A stretch of 64,000 nucleotides of DNA from positions 310,001 through 374,000 of the forward strand of contig SMNZ01000007.1 of assembly GCA_004353515.1 (NCBI GenBank). The letters are read 5' to 3'. The DNA comes from Alteromonadaceae bacterium M269. GTDB taxonomy: Bacteria; Pseudomonadota; Gammaproteobacteria; Enterobacterales; Alteromonadaceae. How positions within the stretch are numbered: position 1 is the stretch's first letter; each line of letters opens with the position of its first letter. Shown here piece after piece: positions 27,211 to 36,776 of this stretch. Below the pieces are notes generated by a model, which had not been told where the DNA came from, ran no database searches, and saw only the letters and a list, made by a program, of their open reading frames with translations. The position numbers were made by a program, and so were the translations under genes.

Positions 27211-27887
27211 GATTTACCCACCAATCTCGAGGCAATCGAATTCAGGGTGTTCACGGCTTCTTCTCCTTTGCAGCCAATAATATCTTCCAATTGTTCCGCC
27301 AACTCGATTTTTCGTTCAAGGCTTAGCTGTTTACCCCGTTCAGCGAACGCAACAATGGCTTTCTGCTCTTCCAGCGTCATTGAAATATTTTGGACCGGTG
27401 CATCTTCTACGTTGAGTTGATTCAGCTCGGCAGGCGGTTCCTTGTATACCACCATAGTTCCGGCAACATAATCGCCTATACGTTGGAATTTAACGGAAAA
27501 CAACATACAAACCATCCCAGCCAGATAACCAAACGGAAGGATATCTATTGTCCGAAATAAGTTACGCAGCATCGAACCAGGTAAGGTAACAGGCAAACCA
27601 TTATCGTACACCACAATGAGCCCGTATGTTTTCTTGCCAGGTGTAGCTCCATTGTAGATTTCAAAAACCACTGGGTAGAGCCATTCCAGGAAAAAATAAA
27701 CAATAAATAAGATCCCTAACCCGAACTGACCTGTAAACGACAATATAATCGCGGCGACTATGTAAATCGCTGTGCGAATCAACATATCAATCACGAAAGC
27801 CATTGTTCGTGCGCCTAACCCAGCAGGGGTTAGCATAATATCGATGCCTTCAGCTGTTTCCAGCAAATAGCGGTTATCGAGTTTCAA
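27207..27887 (-). CDS. RDD-family membrane protein
   Basis: 226 residues. The RDD domain (about 18-150) has the arginine in PAGLGARTMAFVIDMLIRTAIY, an aspartate in FVIDML and the later GATPGKKTYGLIVVYDNG and RIGDYVAGTMVVYKE motifs, with three to four helices. The C-terminal 60 residues form a soluble tail (LEEQKAIVAFAERGKQLSLERKIELAEQLE). It is the first gene of the six-gene minus-strand cluster, so the cluster promoter should lie between 27888 and about 28090, where no other gene is present. Confidence 0.88.
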   Translation of the reverse strand: MKLDNRYLLETAEGIDIMLTPAGLGARTMAFVIDMLIRTAIYIVAAIILSFTGQFGLGILFIVYFFLEWLYPVVFEIYNGATPGKKTYGLIVVYDNGLPVTLPGSMLRNLFRTIDILPFGYLAGMVCMLFSVKFQRIGDYVAGTMVVYKEPPAELNQLNVEDAPVQNISMTLEEQKAIVAFAERGKQLSLERKIELAEQLEDIIGCKGEEAVNTLNSIASRLVGKS

Positions 27888-28101
27888 GAAGTTTTCGCCT
27901 ATCGTCTAGCGAGAAAGTTGGATTCTGGATTAGCGCATAAATACCAATTAGAATTAAATTCAGCTTCAGGCGCTTGATAGACATTGTCTGAGGTCATATT
28001 TGATAATTCCTTTTAAGTGAATTTCTGTCCTGCTCGTTCAGATTGAGGCGCTACTATGCCACCTCAGACAAGGTTTTGTAAAGATTAGCTTTTGCTGTCG
28101 C

Positions 28102-30078
28102 TTAGAGAGCTTCAATAACAGCGACATATCCTCCGCCTGAGGCTAAATTGATCCTAATATCAGCACCGTCTGACACTATAGCTTGACCTTGTTTGAACGA
28201 ACTTGCGTTCTCTGCGACATTGACACCATCTTCCCAATACTTAAGCCGATATCGTCCTTTTCCAAGAAAATCCATAGGAAGCTTAAGTTCTCTTGGTGAC
28301 CAATTCGTCATTGCGGATACATACCACTTATTGCCACTGCGCCTAGCAACACTCAACGCCTCTCCAACCTCTGCATGCAAAACAACGGTTTCATCCCAAG
28401 TCGTCGGAACATCACTCAGAAACGCCATACTCTCAGGCTCACGTCTATATTTACTCGGCGTGTCAGCTAACATTTGCAAAGGACTTAAATAGGTCACATA
28501 AATCGCTAGTTGATGTGCACGAGTACCTAAGCTAGCGGGGTTTTCATAAGACTGTCTGAAGTTTTCTTGATGAAAATTATCCATGGCTCCGGGCGTATAA
28601 TCCATGGGACCTGCAACCATGCGAATAAACGGCAGCAGCAACGCCATATCTGGATTGGCATTCCGGCTCCACTTAGTTTGTTCTAACCCCATCACCGATT
28701 CATGTGTGAGTACATTCGGATACGTTCTTTGTAAGCCTGTCGGTTTAGAGCCTCCGTGAAAATCAACCAGCATCTGATGTTCTGCAGCTTTCCTTGCAAC
28801 CTCGACACAGAAATCCATCATGACTTGATCATCACGTTGCATAAAATCAACTTTGAGGCCATCGACCTGCCACTGTGAAAACTGCTGAAATGCTTGCTCA
28901 AAATTACGCTCTAAAGCGACAGACGTCATCCAAAGAACAACACCAATCCCCTTATTATGTGCGTATTCGATGAGTTCAGGCATATCGATTTCGGGCACGA
29001 CCTTCAATAAATTTTCTGGTTCAGGAACACTCCAACCCTCATCTAGTATGATGTAATCAAGCTGATGGTTAGCCGCAAAGTCAATGTAGTTTTTATAGGT
29101 TGCTTGATTAATACCAGCTTCGAAGTCGACATCTGTCAAATTCCAATCATTAAACCAATCCCACGCCACCTTACCCGGCTTTATCCAATCTGTATTTTCG
29201 AGACGAGAAGGGTCGGCCAAGGTATAAAGCATATTTGAATTAATCAGCCCTTTGGCATCCGTTAAAACGAATGCTCGCCATGGATAAGCACGCTTCCCTG
29301 TTGTTTTTGCTAAAAAGTTTTCTGACTCAACAACCCTTAGGTCTCTATCTCTAACAAGCTTAGTCTTCTTAGGGTAAGGAGGAAAAACGGCGTTAATGGT
29401 GGAACTTCCGGAGCCCCGAAACCATAAACCTGGGTACTGTTCGACATTAACGTCACTGATCAATAAATATTTACCATAGGCGAGATCAACCAATAACGGA
29501 CCGCTTGCTTGTCGAGTTTCGGCAGACACTGACGAAGCTGCTTTACGCTCAAATAAACTCTCTTGGTGCGAGAAGAAACCATCACCGTTAGGTGTTGGCC
29601 AATATAGTTGATAATTGTTCGAGAAATTAAAACTAAGCTCTTCTGAATGAGCGATAGCCGATTTGTCACCTAAATCGGTTTCCCAACGAAAAGCGGCACC
29701 ATCGTTATAGACTCGCACTCGCAGTGCACTTTGGTTCTCAAAGGTAACGAGTGTTTCGTTGGCAAACTCTCTTATACTTGCACGAACAGTTGGGACTGTA
29801 GGCGTTATTTGGCTATCAACTAAAACGCGCTCAACACTTTCTACCCGACTCTCTCCCGGATAGATTTGCTCATCAATCACTAATGAGATAGGTGTTGGCT
29901 GAATAATGACTCTATCCGAATCTAGTAAGCGATAACTTAGAGTTTGATTTTCATATAGCAACTCAAGCTGCAGAGCCTTATCAGGGGAGTATGTGACATA
30001 GGATTCTGCCCAAGCAAAGCTTGCGCAGAAAAAACCTATAGCTAACAACCATAAATAACCTAGCACCCGTTGTGTCAT
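28102..30078 (-). CDS. Glycoside hydrolase family 97 protein, exported
   Basis: 658 residues from the ATG at 30078, which has GGAG seven bases upstream; the in-frame GTG at 30093 is less likely. Signal peptide VLGYLWLLAIGFFCASFAWA. GH97 N-terminal beta domain, then a TIM barrel with WKPGKVAWDWFNDWNLTDVDFEAG-like segment, YIILDEGW, GLKVDFMQRDDQ, LVDFHGGSKPTGLQRTYPN and HESVMGLEQTKW. An Asp in the VDFMQRDDQ strand suggests the retaining GH97 subgroup (alpha-galactosidase-like) rather than the inverting SusB type. That assignment is from memory of the two subgroups. It stands alone, without a SusCD-like partner. It acts on alpha-linked galactosides or glucosides in the periplasm. Confidence 0.88.
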   Translation of the reverse strand: MTQRVLGYLWLLAIGFFCASFAWAESYVTYSPDKALQLELLYENQTLSYRLLDSDRVIIQPTPISLVIDEQIYPGESRVESVERVLVDSQITPTVPTVRASIREFANETLVTFENQSALRVRVYNDGAAFRWETDLGDKSAIAHSEELSFNFSNNYQLYWPTPNGDGFFSHQESLFERKAASSVSAETRQASGPLLVDLAYGKYLLISDVNVEQYPGLWFRGSGSSTINAVFPPYPKKTKLVRDRDLRVVESENFLAKTTGKRAYPWRAFVLTDAKGLINSNMLYTLADPSRLENTDWIKPGKVAWDWFNDWNLTDVDFEAGINQATYKNYIDFAANHQLDYIILDEGWSVPEPENLLKVVPEIDMPELIEYAHNKGIGVVLWMTSVALERNFEQAFQQFSQWQVDGLKVDFMQRDDQVMMDFCVEVARKAAEHQMLVDFHGGSKPTGLQRTYPNVLTHESVMGLEQTKWSRNANPDMALLLPFIRMVAGPMDYTPGAMDNFHQENFRQSYENPASLGTRAHQLAIYVTYLSPLQMLADTPSKYRREPESMAFLSDVPTTWDETVVLHAEVGEALSVARRSGNKWYVSAMTNWSPRELKLPMDFLGKGRYRLKYWEDGVNVAENASSFKQGQAIVSDGADIRINLASGGGYVAVIEAL

Positions 30079-30143
30079 TCGAAATCTCCACACACATGAT
30101 TAAATGCTCAGAAATATTATGATATGTTATATATTACAATTAA

Positions 30144-30455
30144 CTATTGTTCAATAAATGTCTCAAAGTGCTCAGAGGTTGAATCATAAGACTCTAGTGT
30201 TTTTGCTATTTCCTCTGGTAAATATGCATGAGCGCCAGGATCTCCAGAAAATGCAGTTACAGCTTCCATAGACTCCCAGAAAGTCATCACCAGTATTTCA
30301 ACTTTTCCTTCTGAATCCTGGTTTCTACGGCCGAATTTACACCCTTGATATCCCATGCAGGTTTTAAAATATGGCAGTACAATGCTCTCAACCAGCGCTT
30401 TATATTCAGGCTCTTTAACCTCTGTCGTAATCGCTTTCCAAGTGCGAATAATCAT
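30144..30455 (-). CDS. Antibiotic biosynthesis monooxygenase (ABM)-type small protein
   Basis: 103 residues, ferredoxin-like dimeric alpha/beta-barrel pattern: MIIRTWKAITTEVKEPEYKALVESIVLPYFKTCMGYQGCKFGRR, then EILVMTFWESMEAVTAFSGD and a C-terminal AHAYLPEEIAKTLESYDSTSEHFETF. This matches the ABM/heme-degrading-like superfamily of small stress or quinol oxygenases. The opening 'IIRTWKA-T' with a following 'GYxGxKFGRR' is typical. It stands alone, 65 bases downstream of the GH97 start region on the same strand. Substrate unknown. Confidence 0.75.
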   Translation of the reverse strand: MIIRTWKAITTEVKEPEYKALVESIVLPYFKTCMGYQGCKFGRRNQDSEGKVEILVMTFWESMEAVTAFSGDPGAHAYLPEEIAKTLESYDSTSEHFETFIEQ

Positions 30456-30659
30456 GCCCCCTCTCCTCTTTTTATGAACTTATAAAACACGATGTAGTGA
30501 ATAGTATTTTAATTCAGTAAATATGGCTTCTTTAGAGAGAAAATAAGCTGTCCCCAGGTGTATAGTTCTCTCTAAATTGGTCAAGTTTTGACAAAGTCAT
30601 TGCATGGCAAGGCAGGAAACTCTTAGACTAGTTGCAAAAATAATCGCTAGGCTTAGTCC

Positions 30660-31625
30660 ATGATCAAAGGTTCAATTCAAAAGACCCAAACTCTTTTTAC
30701 TTTCGTCGTTTTTTCAATTCTCCTTCTGGGAGGGTGTGAAACTGTCAAACACCTTGATGATGCGGAAAAACAAACTTATCCGGAATTCATAGCCGCTCAA
30801 CAATCTTTTATGTCTAGTGATGGCAAGATAGCTTACGTCGATAGAGGCACAAGCGATAAAGTCATTCTCTTACTCCACGGCGTACCTACCTCATCTTGGT
30901 TATACCGCAAAATGATCGATGGCCTAGTTGACGAAGGATACAGAGTCATTGCACCCGACATGCTGGGTTTCGGAAATAGCGATAGCCCAGATGGTTACGA
31001 CGTTTACGCACCAAGCCAGCATGCCAAGCGAATTTTAGAACTGATGGATTCGCTGAATATAAAAACTTGGACGCATGTGATGCATGATGCCGGAGGTGTT
31101 TGGACATGGGCACTTGTTGATCAAGCACCTGATAGATTTGATAACCTGATCATACTCAACACAATTATCTACGAAGAAGGGTTCAATCCGCCCGTGCGCA
31201 TGGATAGAGGTCCAGCAGCAAAGTTGGCAATGTCGCTCTATTCCAAGCCAGCCACCTCAACAACGTTACTCAATCAATTATTTAAAGAAGGATTAGAAGG
31301 TAACGAATTAACAGAGACAAGCTTTATTGGCTTCCAAACACCGCTGTTGGAAGGCAAAACTAAAGGTATGTATCAGTTCTTTACTAACACCTGCAATAGC
31401 CTACCGTCATTTGAACCAATATTGAAAAAGCTCAATGTTCCGGTGGCTGTCGTTTGGGGAAGCGATGATGGGATTTTACAATGGCCTCCCCAAGCTCAAC
31501 ATGTGATGGCCAGTTTAAATATTAAAGAAAAAGATGTGCACGTGATCAACGCAGGCCACTTTTTGCAAGAAGAAGCGCCCAACGAGGTTAATGGACACAT
31601 CCTCGAATTTTTAGGTAATCACTAG
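30660..31625 (+). CDS. Haloalkane-dehalogenase-like alpha/beta hydrolase, lipoprotein
   Basis: 321 residues with a lipoprotein signal (FTFVVFSILLLGGCETV, lipobox LGGC, Cys about 26). Alpha/beta-hydrolase motifs: LLLHGVPTSSWLYRKMIDGL, IAPDMLGFGNSDSP, and a nucleophile position HDAGGVW with Asp at residue 143 in place of Ser. Aspartate nucleophiles are the hallmark of haloalkane and fluoroacetate dehalogenases. The acid and His follow in VVWGSDDGILQWP and VINAGHFLQEEAP. It may cleave carbon-halogen or ester bonds at the membrane surface; dehalogenase activity is inferred from the Asp only. A MITE-like element begins 11 bases after the stop. Confidence 0.75.
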   Translation: MIKGSIQKTQTLFTFVVFSILLLGGCETVKHLDDAEKQTYPEFIAAQQSFMSSDGKIAYVDRGTSDKVILLLHGVPTSSWLYRKMIDGLVDEGYRVIAPDMLGFGNSDSPDGYDVYAPSQHAKRILELMDSLNIKTWTHVMHDAGGVWTWALVDQAPDRFDNLIILNTIIYEEGFNPPVRMDRGPAAKLAMSLYSKPATSTTLLNQLFKEGLEGNELTETSFIGFQTPLLEGKTKGMYQFFTNTCNSLPSFEPILKKLNVPVAVVWGSDDGILQWPPQAQHVMASLNIKEKDVHVINAGHFLQEEAPNEVNGHILEFLGNH

Positions 31626-31635
31626 GAGATACTTA

Positions 31636-31945
31636 GGGTCTGTTAATTTTTTCTGTATAGACTTTGTTCTAAATAAAGGCTTCATGGTTGAGGCGCGGGC
31701 TCGCAGGCTAATAGATATTAGTCAAGAGTGCGCAACAAAGAGCATGTAGCCTTTATAACGAACCCTATGGACAGCGTTTGTTTGTGATTTATACTGTATC
31801 AGAGCCTATTCGTTTGCGACTGCAAGGATGTAGGAGGTAGAATGGAGCAGGGAGCCAGAGTCGATATTAATAAACCATATAGCCTCTTCTTTGCCTAAAT
31901 AACAAACAACTCGCTGCAAAGCTATACAGAAAAGATTAACAGCCC
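31636..31945. mobile_element. MITE-like element copy 1 (about 310 bp)
   Basis: Ends GGGTCTGTTAAT...CTGTATAG and CTATACAG...ATTAACAGCCCC are imperfect inverted repeats of about 26 bp, flanked on both sides by TTA. Inner arms also pair (AAATAAAGGC with GCCTTTATAACG; CAGCGTTTGTTTGT with AACAAACAACTCGCTG), so it folds into two hairpins. It matches copy 2 at 35920-36182 over most of its length but is about 48 bases longer. No protein is encoded. The right end abuts the LysE start codon. Confidence 0.75.
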
Positions 31946-31948
31946 CTT

Positions 31949-32572
31949 ATGTCTTTAGATGCCTACTTGATATTTCTATTCGCAACTATGGTGGTGGTAT
32001 TCTCACCAGGTCCAGCAGCTATTACTGTTGCCACTCAAGGTGCGTCTCAAGGGTTTAAAAAATCATTTTTTGGTACCGCCGGCGTTGCAGGTGCCAATGT
32101 CGTGTATTTTTTACTATCTGCAACAGGGATAGCTTCGCTTATCCTCGCCTCGAACTTTGTGTTTTCGGTAATAAAATGGGTGGGCGTTGTATACCTTATT
32201 TATCTAGGTATCAACGCTATTGTCAGTCGTAGTGGCGGTTTGAGTATTTCTTCGGACACAACTCAAACGAAAAGTAATAGTTCGCTATTTTCTCAAGGTT
32301 TTATTGTAGAGTTAGCAAACCCTAAAGCCCTACTCTATTTCTCATCATTGCTCCCACAATTTATTGATCTTGATAAACCTATTCTAATCCAGTTATTTAT
32401 TATGGGCGCGTCATGTTTGATCGTCGACCTTATAGCCTACAGCACCTATGGTTATTTCGGTCATCGCATCGCACAAGGTGGTGTAAAGCCAGCACTTGTT
32501 AACATCATTAATCGTGCCGCTGGCGGCTTTTTGATTTTCGCAGGGCTTAGAATGGCCTTGATAGAGAAGTAA
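31949..32572 (+). CDS. LysE-family amino acid exporter
   Basis: 207 residues with about six membrane helices and the family opening LDAYLIFLFATMVVVFSPGPAAITVATQGASQGFKKSFFGTAGV (SPGP motif, glycine-rich region), followed by VVYLIYLGINAI and QGFIVELANPKALLYFSSLLPQF. LysE/RhtB proteins export amino acids such as lysine, homoserine or threonine. The substrate is unknown. The start codon at 31949 lies three bases after the end of a MITE-like element, and no usual ribosome site is visible, so the original upstream region has probably been replaced. Expression may be weak or driven from the element. Confidence 0.88.
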   Translation: MSLDAYLIFLFATMVVVFSPGPAAITVATQGASQGFKKSFFGTAGVAGANVVYFLLSATGIASLILASNFVFSVIKWVGVVYLIYLGINAIVSRSGGLSISSDTTQTKSNSSLFSQGFIVELANPKALLYFSSLLPQFIDLDKPILIQLFIMGASCLIVDLIAYSTYGYFGHRIAQGGVKPALVNIINRAAGGFLIFAGLRMALIEK

Positions 32573-32594
32573 GCACTTAAGAGAATGTTTGATA

Positions 32595-32618
32595 AAAGCC
32601 CCTGCATTTAGGGGCTTT
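32595..32618. terminator. Bidirectional intrinsic terminator
   Basis: AAAGCCCCT (32595-32603) pairs with AGGGGCTTT (32610-32618) around a GCATTT loop. T-rich sequence follows on the plus strand and A-rich sequence precedes it, so it can end both the LysE transcript and the convergent YgiQ transcript. Confidence 0.85.
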
Positions 32619-32619
32619 A

Positions 32620-34926
32620 TTATTTCGATGACTTCTTTTTGTTTTTCTTGTTGTGAGGCTGGTTATCACTAAATCGTGTTAACGCAGGTTGCGATTTTTG
32701 CTTACGCTGACCTTGGCTATTTTGTGAATTGCGTCCCTTACCTTTAGCTACCGACTTATTGATTGAGCGCTTAGCATAATCTCGCTGCTCTTTGCCTTTC
32801 AATTCATTGCGACTTTCGGGTGGCACTAAACACTTGGCGCCATTACCAATTAAGTGCGCTTTACCCATTTCTTTCAGCGCTTTTCTCAATATCGGCCAGT
32901 TAGCTGGGTCGTGATAACGTAGGAAGGCGCGATGGAGCCTACGATGAATTTCCCCTTTAGGCACATTAACCTGTTCACTCTTATGATTGACCTTATGAAT
33001 AGGATTCTTATTGGTGTGATACATGGTCGTTGCATTCGCCATTGGCGATGGATAGAAGTTCTGAACCTGATCGAGCTTAAAGTTTCTTTCCTTCAACCAA
33101 AGCGCCAAATTCAGCATATCAATGTCTTCAGTACCTGGATGTGCAGAAATAAAATACGGAATTAAGTATTGCTCCTTTCCGGCTTCTTTCGTGTATTTCT
33201 CAAAAAGCTCTTTAAATCGGTCATAGGTTCCCATGCCCGGCTTCATCATTTTATCTAGCGGAGCTTTTTCCGTATGCTCTGGCGCTATTTTTAAGTAGCC
33301 TCCAACATGATGGGTGACAAGCTCACGAACATAGTTGGGATCTTCTATCGCCAGGTCATAACGTACACCCGAAGCGATTAAGACTTTCTTGACTCCTTCA
33401 ACATTACGCGCCTTTCTATACAACTCAACTGTCGGCGTTTGGTCTGTATCAAGATGTCCACAGATATCCGGCCAAACACAAGAAAGTCTGCGACAAGTTT
33501 GCTCTGCCTTCGGACTTTTACAACGCAGCTTATACATATTGGCAGTTGGACCGCCAAGATCGGAAATCACCCCCGTAAAACCCGGTACTTTGTCGCGGAT
33601 TTGTTCAATTTCACGAATGATGGAATCTTCAGAACGACTCTGGATCACACGTCCTTCATGCTCAGTAATGGAACAGAAAGTACAACCACCAAAACAACCA
33701 CGCATGATATTGATAGAGGTTTTTATCATGTCGTAGGCTGGGATTTTCGCTTTGCCATAGCTCGGATGAGGAACGCGTGCATAAGGCAAATCGAAAACCG
33801 CATCCATCTCTTCAGTTTCTAACGGGAAAGCTGGCGGATTTATCCAAACCATTCTGTCGCCATGCCTTTGTGCTAGTGCTCTGGCACAACCAGGATTAGT
33901 CTCTTGATGCAGTATGCGTGACGTGTGCGCGTAATGTGTTTTCTCTGCCCTAACAACATCATAAGGCGGCAAAAGGACATAAGTTTTATCCCAAGGCTTT
34001 CGACGTTCTGTCTTCGATGTGTAGGGTTGCACCACTATTGGTTTAGCTTTTTGGGCATCAGGTGCAACAACTTCTTCATCCTTAGAAATTGCACACTTCT
34101 CTTCAATATATTCGTATGGGCTAGGAATTGGGTCGATTTTACCAATGACATCGACATGCGTTGAATCAACACCTTGCCACCCTGGCAGAGGCTCTTTGCG
34201 CAGTACTGCAGTGCCTCTGATATCTTGCATTTGCTCAATAGTTTCACCAGCTGCAAAACGGTGCGCCATTTCAATTAATGGACGTTCTGCATTACCAAAC
34301 ATCAGCATATCTGCTTTGGAATCAAACAGAACTGAGCGACGTACTTTATCCGACCAATAGTCGTAATGAGCAATACGACGCAAACTCGCTTCAATACCAC
34401 CGATAACAACCGGCTTTTTATACGCTTCTTTACAACGTTGCGTATAAACCGTCACAGCTCTGTCGGGACGTTTTCCCCCTTCGTTATTCGGTGTGTATGC
34501 ATCGTCGTGACGCAGCTTGCGATCGGCAGTATAGCGATTAATCATCGAATCCATATTGCCTGCAGTCACACCAAAGAACAAATTCGGTTCCCCGAGCTGC
34601 ATAAAGTCGTCTTTACTGTGCCAATCAGGTTGGGAAATGATCCCAACTCTAAACCCTTGAGATTCAAGCACACGACCAATGACCGCCATACCAAAGCTAG
34701 GATGATCGACGTAGGCATCCCCCGTAACTATGATAATGTCACAACTATCCCACCCCAGAATATCCATCTCTTTTCGAGACATAGGCAAAAACGGCGCAGG
34801 ATCGAAGCAAGAAGCCCAATATTTAGGATAAGAAAAAAGCCCACGTTCAGCTTTCATTCGCTGAACAGGTTTAGCAGCTTTCCTAACCACTTTTTGAGGA
34901 TTAACGATTTGGGGTTCCGAAGACAT
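32620..34926 (-). CDS. ygiQ: YgiQ-family radical SAM protein
   Basis: 768 residues from the ATG at 34926, with GAG six bases upstream; a longer frame from 34947 has no ribosome site. YgiQ layout: N-terminal B12-binding-like part ([39 protein letters not shown]), then the radical SAM cluster [16 protein letters not shown] near residues 405-415 and a C-terminal region with [12 protein letters not shown]-like helices, ending in a lysine-rich tail ([17 protein letters not shown]). Role in the cell is uncertain; the family is widespread in bacteria. The end lies next to a shared terminator with the convergent LysE gene. Confidence 0.9.
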   Translation of the reverse strand: MSSEPQIVNPQKVVRKAAKPVQRMKAERGLFSYPKYWASCFDPAPFLPMSRKEMDILGWDSCDIIIVTGDAYVDHPSFGMAVIGRVLESQGFRVGIISQPDWHSKDDFMQLGEPNLFFGVTAGNMDSMINRYTADRKLRHDDAYTPNNEGGKRPDRAVTVYTQRCKEAYKKPVVIGGIEASLRRIAHYDYWSDKVRRSVLFDSKADMLMFGNAERPLIEMAHRFAAGETIEQMQDIRGTAVLRKEPLPGWQGVDSTHVDVIGKIDPIPSPYEYIEEKCAISKDEEVVAPDAQKAKPIVVQPYTSKTERRKPWDKTYVLLPPYDVVRAEKTHYAHTSRILHQETNPGCARALAQRHGDRMVWINPPAFPLETEEMDAVFDLPYARVPHPSYGKAKIPAYDMIKTSINIMRGCFGGCTFCSITEHEGRVIQSRSEDSIIREIEQIRDKVPGFTGVISDLGGPTANMYKLRCKSPKAEQTCRRLSCVWPDICGHLDTDQTPTVELYRKARNVEGVKKVLIASGVRYDLAIEDPNYVRELVTHHVGGYLKIAPEHTEKAPLDKMMKPGMGTYDRFKELFEKYTKEAGKEQYLIPYFISAHPGTEDIDMLNLALWLKERNFKLDQVQNFYPSPMANATTMYHTNKNPIHKVNHKSEQVNVPKGEIHRRLHRAFLRYHDPANWPILRKALKEMGKAHLIGNGAKCLVPPESRNELKGKEQRDYAKRSINKSVAKGKGRNSQNSQGQRKQKSQPALTRFSDNQPHNKKNKKKSSK

Positions 34927-35067
34927 CTTTAACTCTGTACTGCACATTATAGGAGCTGAACCTAAGTAGATTCCTCACCGAAGGTTCATTGGCATATTAA
35001 TTTTGAAGTATAACAAATATTCACTCAATAAGCTGAACGGCTTGAGGCTTGTTCAGTTCGGCGAATG

Positions 35068-35358
35068 CTACATGGTTTGTGACGTGACATATATTTTAAC
35101 GGACAAAATGAAAACGCCTAAGAATATCAAGGTCTTCATGATGGCCTGGACATAAGCTGGCGTCATCTTGGTTTGAATCGCGTGTTTCCAAATGAAAACA
35201 TAAGAGGTCAACCCGACGAACAAGCCAAAGTAAAGAATATGTCGCCCAAAGGCCATGTAAAAACTTGTCGTCGCCGGAAAGAAAAATAGCACAGACGTTA
35301 AAGTACAAATCCCACAGGCCAGCATCCATAGTCTCTGTTCATTAACATGTATTTTCAC
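35068..35358 (-). CDS. Small three-helix membrane protein, unknown
   Basis: 96 residues with hydrophobic segments about 10-30, 36-54 and 72-90 and a conserved-looking charged loop (WKHAIQTKMTPAYVQAIMK). It lies six bases downstream of the YjjX gene on the same strand and is probably co-transcribed with it. No family recognised. The downstream side, 34948-35067, contains no gene. Confidence 0.55.
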   Translation of the reverse strand: MKIHVNEQRLWMLACGICTLTSVLFFFPATTSFYMAFGRHILYFGLFVGLTSYVFIWKHAIQTKMTPAYVQAIMKTLIFLGVFILSVKIYVTSQTM

Positions 35359-35364
35359 TTTAAT

Positions 35365-35907
35365 TTACCCTCGATAAAACTCAGGATGTAAGAAAGGTGC
35401 CATAGCTAATATCAACGCCTGGGTATAGTTGCTCTGACGTGTGGCAACAGAATTAGTTAACAAACCAATAGCACCACCTTTTTGTTTGATATTAACCGTA
35501 TTAAACAACCTGTCCATCACATGGCCTAATTCTTCACCTTCCTGTAAGGCATTATAGACCGACATAGGCAATGGTAATAATCCACCTTTTCCAATCGAAG
35601 GCTTACTATTTTTATCCACAATAACAACGTAAGCAAAGGTCGCTGGACCAGACTCATATAAGTGAACGCCACCTTCCATCGCCATGTAGTAGTCAGCGTC
35701 ATGATTTTCTCGACAATACTGCACCCGGTTAATCGCCCCCAATTTGGTTTCTTCCTCGTTCATTGGTTGATCGGGAACCCCAGACGGCGCATCAACACCT
35801 ATAGCCTCGATGTCAGTGTCATTGAAAAGTAATGATAAGGTTTCTTTAGCTGCGGCGACTTTAACTGGATTCTTAGATCCAACAACCACAGTAATCTTGT
35901 TTTGCAT
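35365..35907 (-). CDS. yjjX: Inosine/xanthosine triphosphatase (YjjX type)
   Basis: 180 residues. The opening KITVVVGSKNPVKVAAAKETL with GVDAPSGVPDQPMNEEETKLGAINRVQYC and YYMAMEGGVHLYE are the YjjX/ITPase-like motifs. The enzyme hydrolyses non-canonical purine triphosphates such as ITP and XTP to keep them out of nucleic acids. Length matches the family (about 170-180). It lies just upstream of the small membrane protein gene. A MITE-like element begins 13 bases beyond its start codon. Confidence 0.9.
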   Translation of the reverse strand: MQNKITVVVGSKNPVKVAAAKETLSLLFNDTDIEAIGVDAPSGVPDQPMNEEETKLGAINRVQYCRENHDADYYMAMEGGVHLYESGPATFAYVVIVDKNSKPSIGKGGLLPLPMSVYNALQEGEELGHVMDRLFNTVNIKQKGGAIGLLTNSVATRQSNYTQALILAMAPFLHPEFYRG

Positions 35908-35919
35908 GTAGCTTTCCTA

Positions 35920-36182
35920 GAGCGTGTTAATCTTTGCTGTATAGATTTTGTTCTAAATAAAGGCATTTTGATTGCGGCGTCAGCTTGCAGGCTTGGTCAT
36001 CCAAGTCAAAAGCTGACAACAAAAAGCAAGATGTCTTTATAACGAATCCAAAGGACAGCGTTTGTTTGTTATTTATCCTGCATCAGAGCCTGTTTGTGGA
36101 GATTGCTACACTACACAGTCTCTTCTTTGTCTAAACAACAAACAATTCGCTGCAAAACTGTACAGCAAAGTTCAACACGCTC
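35920..36182. mobile_element. MITE-like element copy 2 (about 263 bp)
   Basis: Ends GAGCGTGTTAATCTTTGCTG and CAGCAAAGTTCAACACGCTC form a near-perfect inverted repeat of about 20 bp, flanked by TA (CTAG if one more base is excluded at each end). The middle is alignable to copy 1, for example TTCTAAATAAAGGC, CTTTATAACGAA, AAGGACAGCGTTTGTTTGT and GTCTAAACAACAAACAA. It has no coding capacity. It lies upstream of YjjX and downstream of the DinB terminator, in the 353-base gap. This and copy 1 are likely non-autonomous elements mobilised by an IS elsewhere, possibly of the IS5 superfamily by end type (uncertain). Confidence 0.75.
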
Positions 36183-36198
36183 TAGTTATTTTTTCCAT

Positions 36199-36231
36199 AA
36201 AAAAACCGACGCGTATAAGGCATCGGTTTTT
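36199..36231 (-). terminator. Intrinsic terminator of the DinB-family gene
   Basis: AAAAACCGA (36201-36209) pairs with TCGGTTTTT (36223-36231). Read on the minus strand the stem is followed by TTTTTTT, as for a rho-independent terminator, and it lies about 30 bases after the DinB-family stop. Confidence 0.8.
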
Positions 36232-36260
36232 AATTTTTAAGAGTGTTTTTGCTTAATCGA

Positions 36261-36776
36261 CTAGTTAGCCGCCGCAGTCACTTCTCTTCTGTATGTTGCA
36301 GTAGCAGGTGCTACACCGAACGTTTCTTCGTTCTTACCACCTTGTAGTGAACGAATAATCGCTAACAAGGAGTAGTGGTGAATTGCATGACTAGCAACAA
36401 ACATTAATTCTCTACCTAAACTCGATACACAAGTGACGCTTTGCTCAGAATTGATGCTAACTTCTGATTTAACGACTATTGTCTTGTCCATCTCATCAGA
36501 ACCGATTTGGCGTAACCAGTTCTCAATATCTTGCCATGCGGCTAATGCTTCCTGAGGATCATTTTCTACATCGGATTCACGATTCCGAACATTGTAGTCA
36601 ACTTCTCCCGTGACCATGCCATGACGTAACGCTTGATAGTGATCAACAATGTGGCGCATATGCGCACCAGCCGAACTACTAAAATGTGGCTTGATAACTT
36701 GTTGATATTCAAATTGGCTCAGTTCACATAAAAAGGCTCTTGCCTGCTCTATGATTTCTAGTTGACTCGAGATCAT
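36261..36776 (-). CDS. DinB-family four-helix protein
   Basis: 171 residues. The DinB/YfiT-like bundle is indicated by PHFSSSAGAHMRHIVDHYQALRHG, a central DVENDPQEALAAWQDIENWLRQIG and LGRELMFVASHAIHHYSLLAIIRS, with His residues in HMRHIVDH and HAIHHY placed as the usual metal-binding triad. DinB-like proteins are metal-dependent, some being thiol transferases; the substrate here is unknown. The stop is followed by a clear terminator. Confidence 0.7.
   Translation of the reverse strand: MISSQLEIIEQARAFLCELSQFEYQQVIKPHFSSSAGAHMRHIVDHYQALRHGMVTGEVDYNVRNRESDVENDPQEALAAWQDIENWLRQIGSDEMDKTIVVKSEVSINSEQSVTCVSSLGRELMFVASHAIHHYSLLAIIRSLQGGKNEETFGVAPATATYRREVTAAAN

Noticed and set aside
33439-33822. 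Plus-strand ORF of 127 codons
   Set aside because: Antisense shadow of the radical SAM region of YgiQ.
34366-34932. Plus-strand ORF of 188 codons
   Set aside because: It lies wholly antisense to the YgiQ gene, whose motifs are clear; no ribosome site or recognisable domain.
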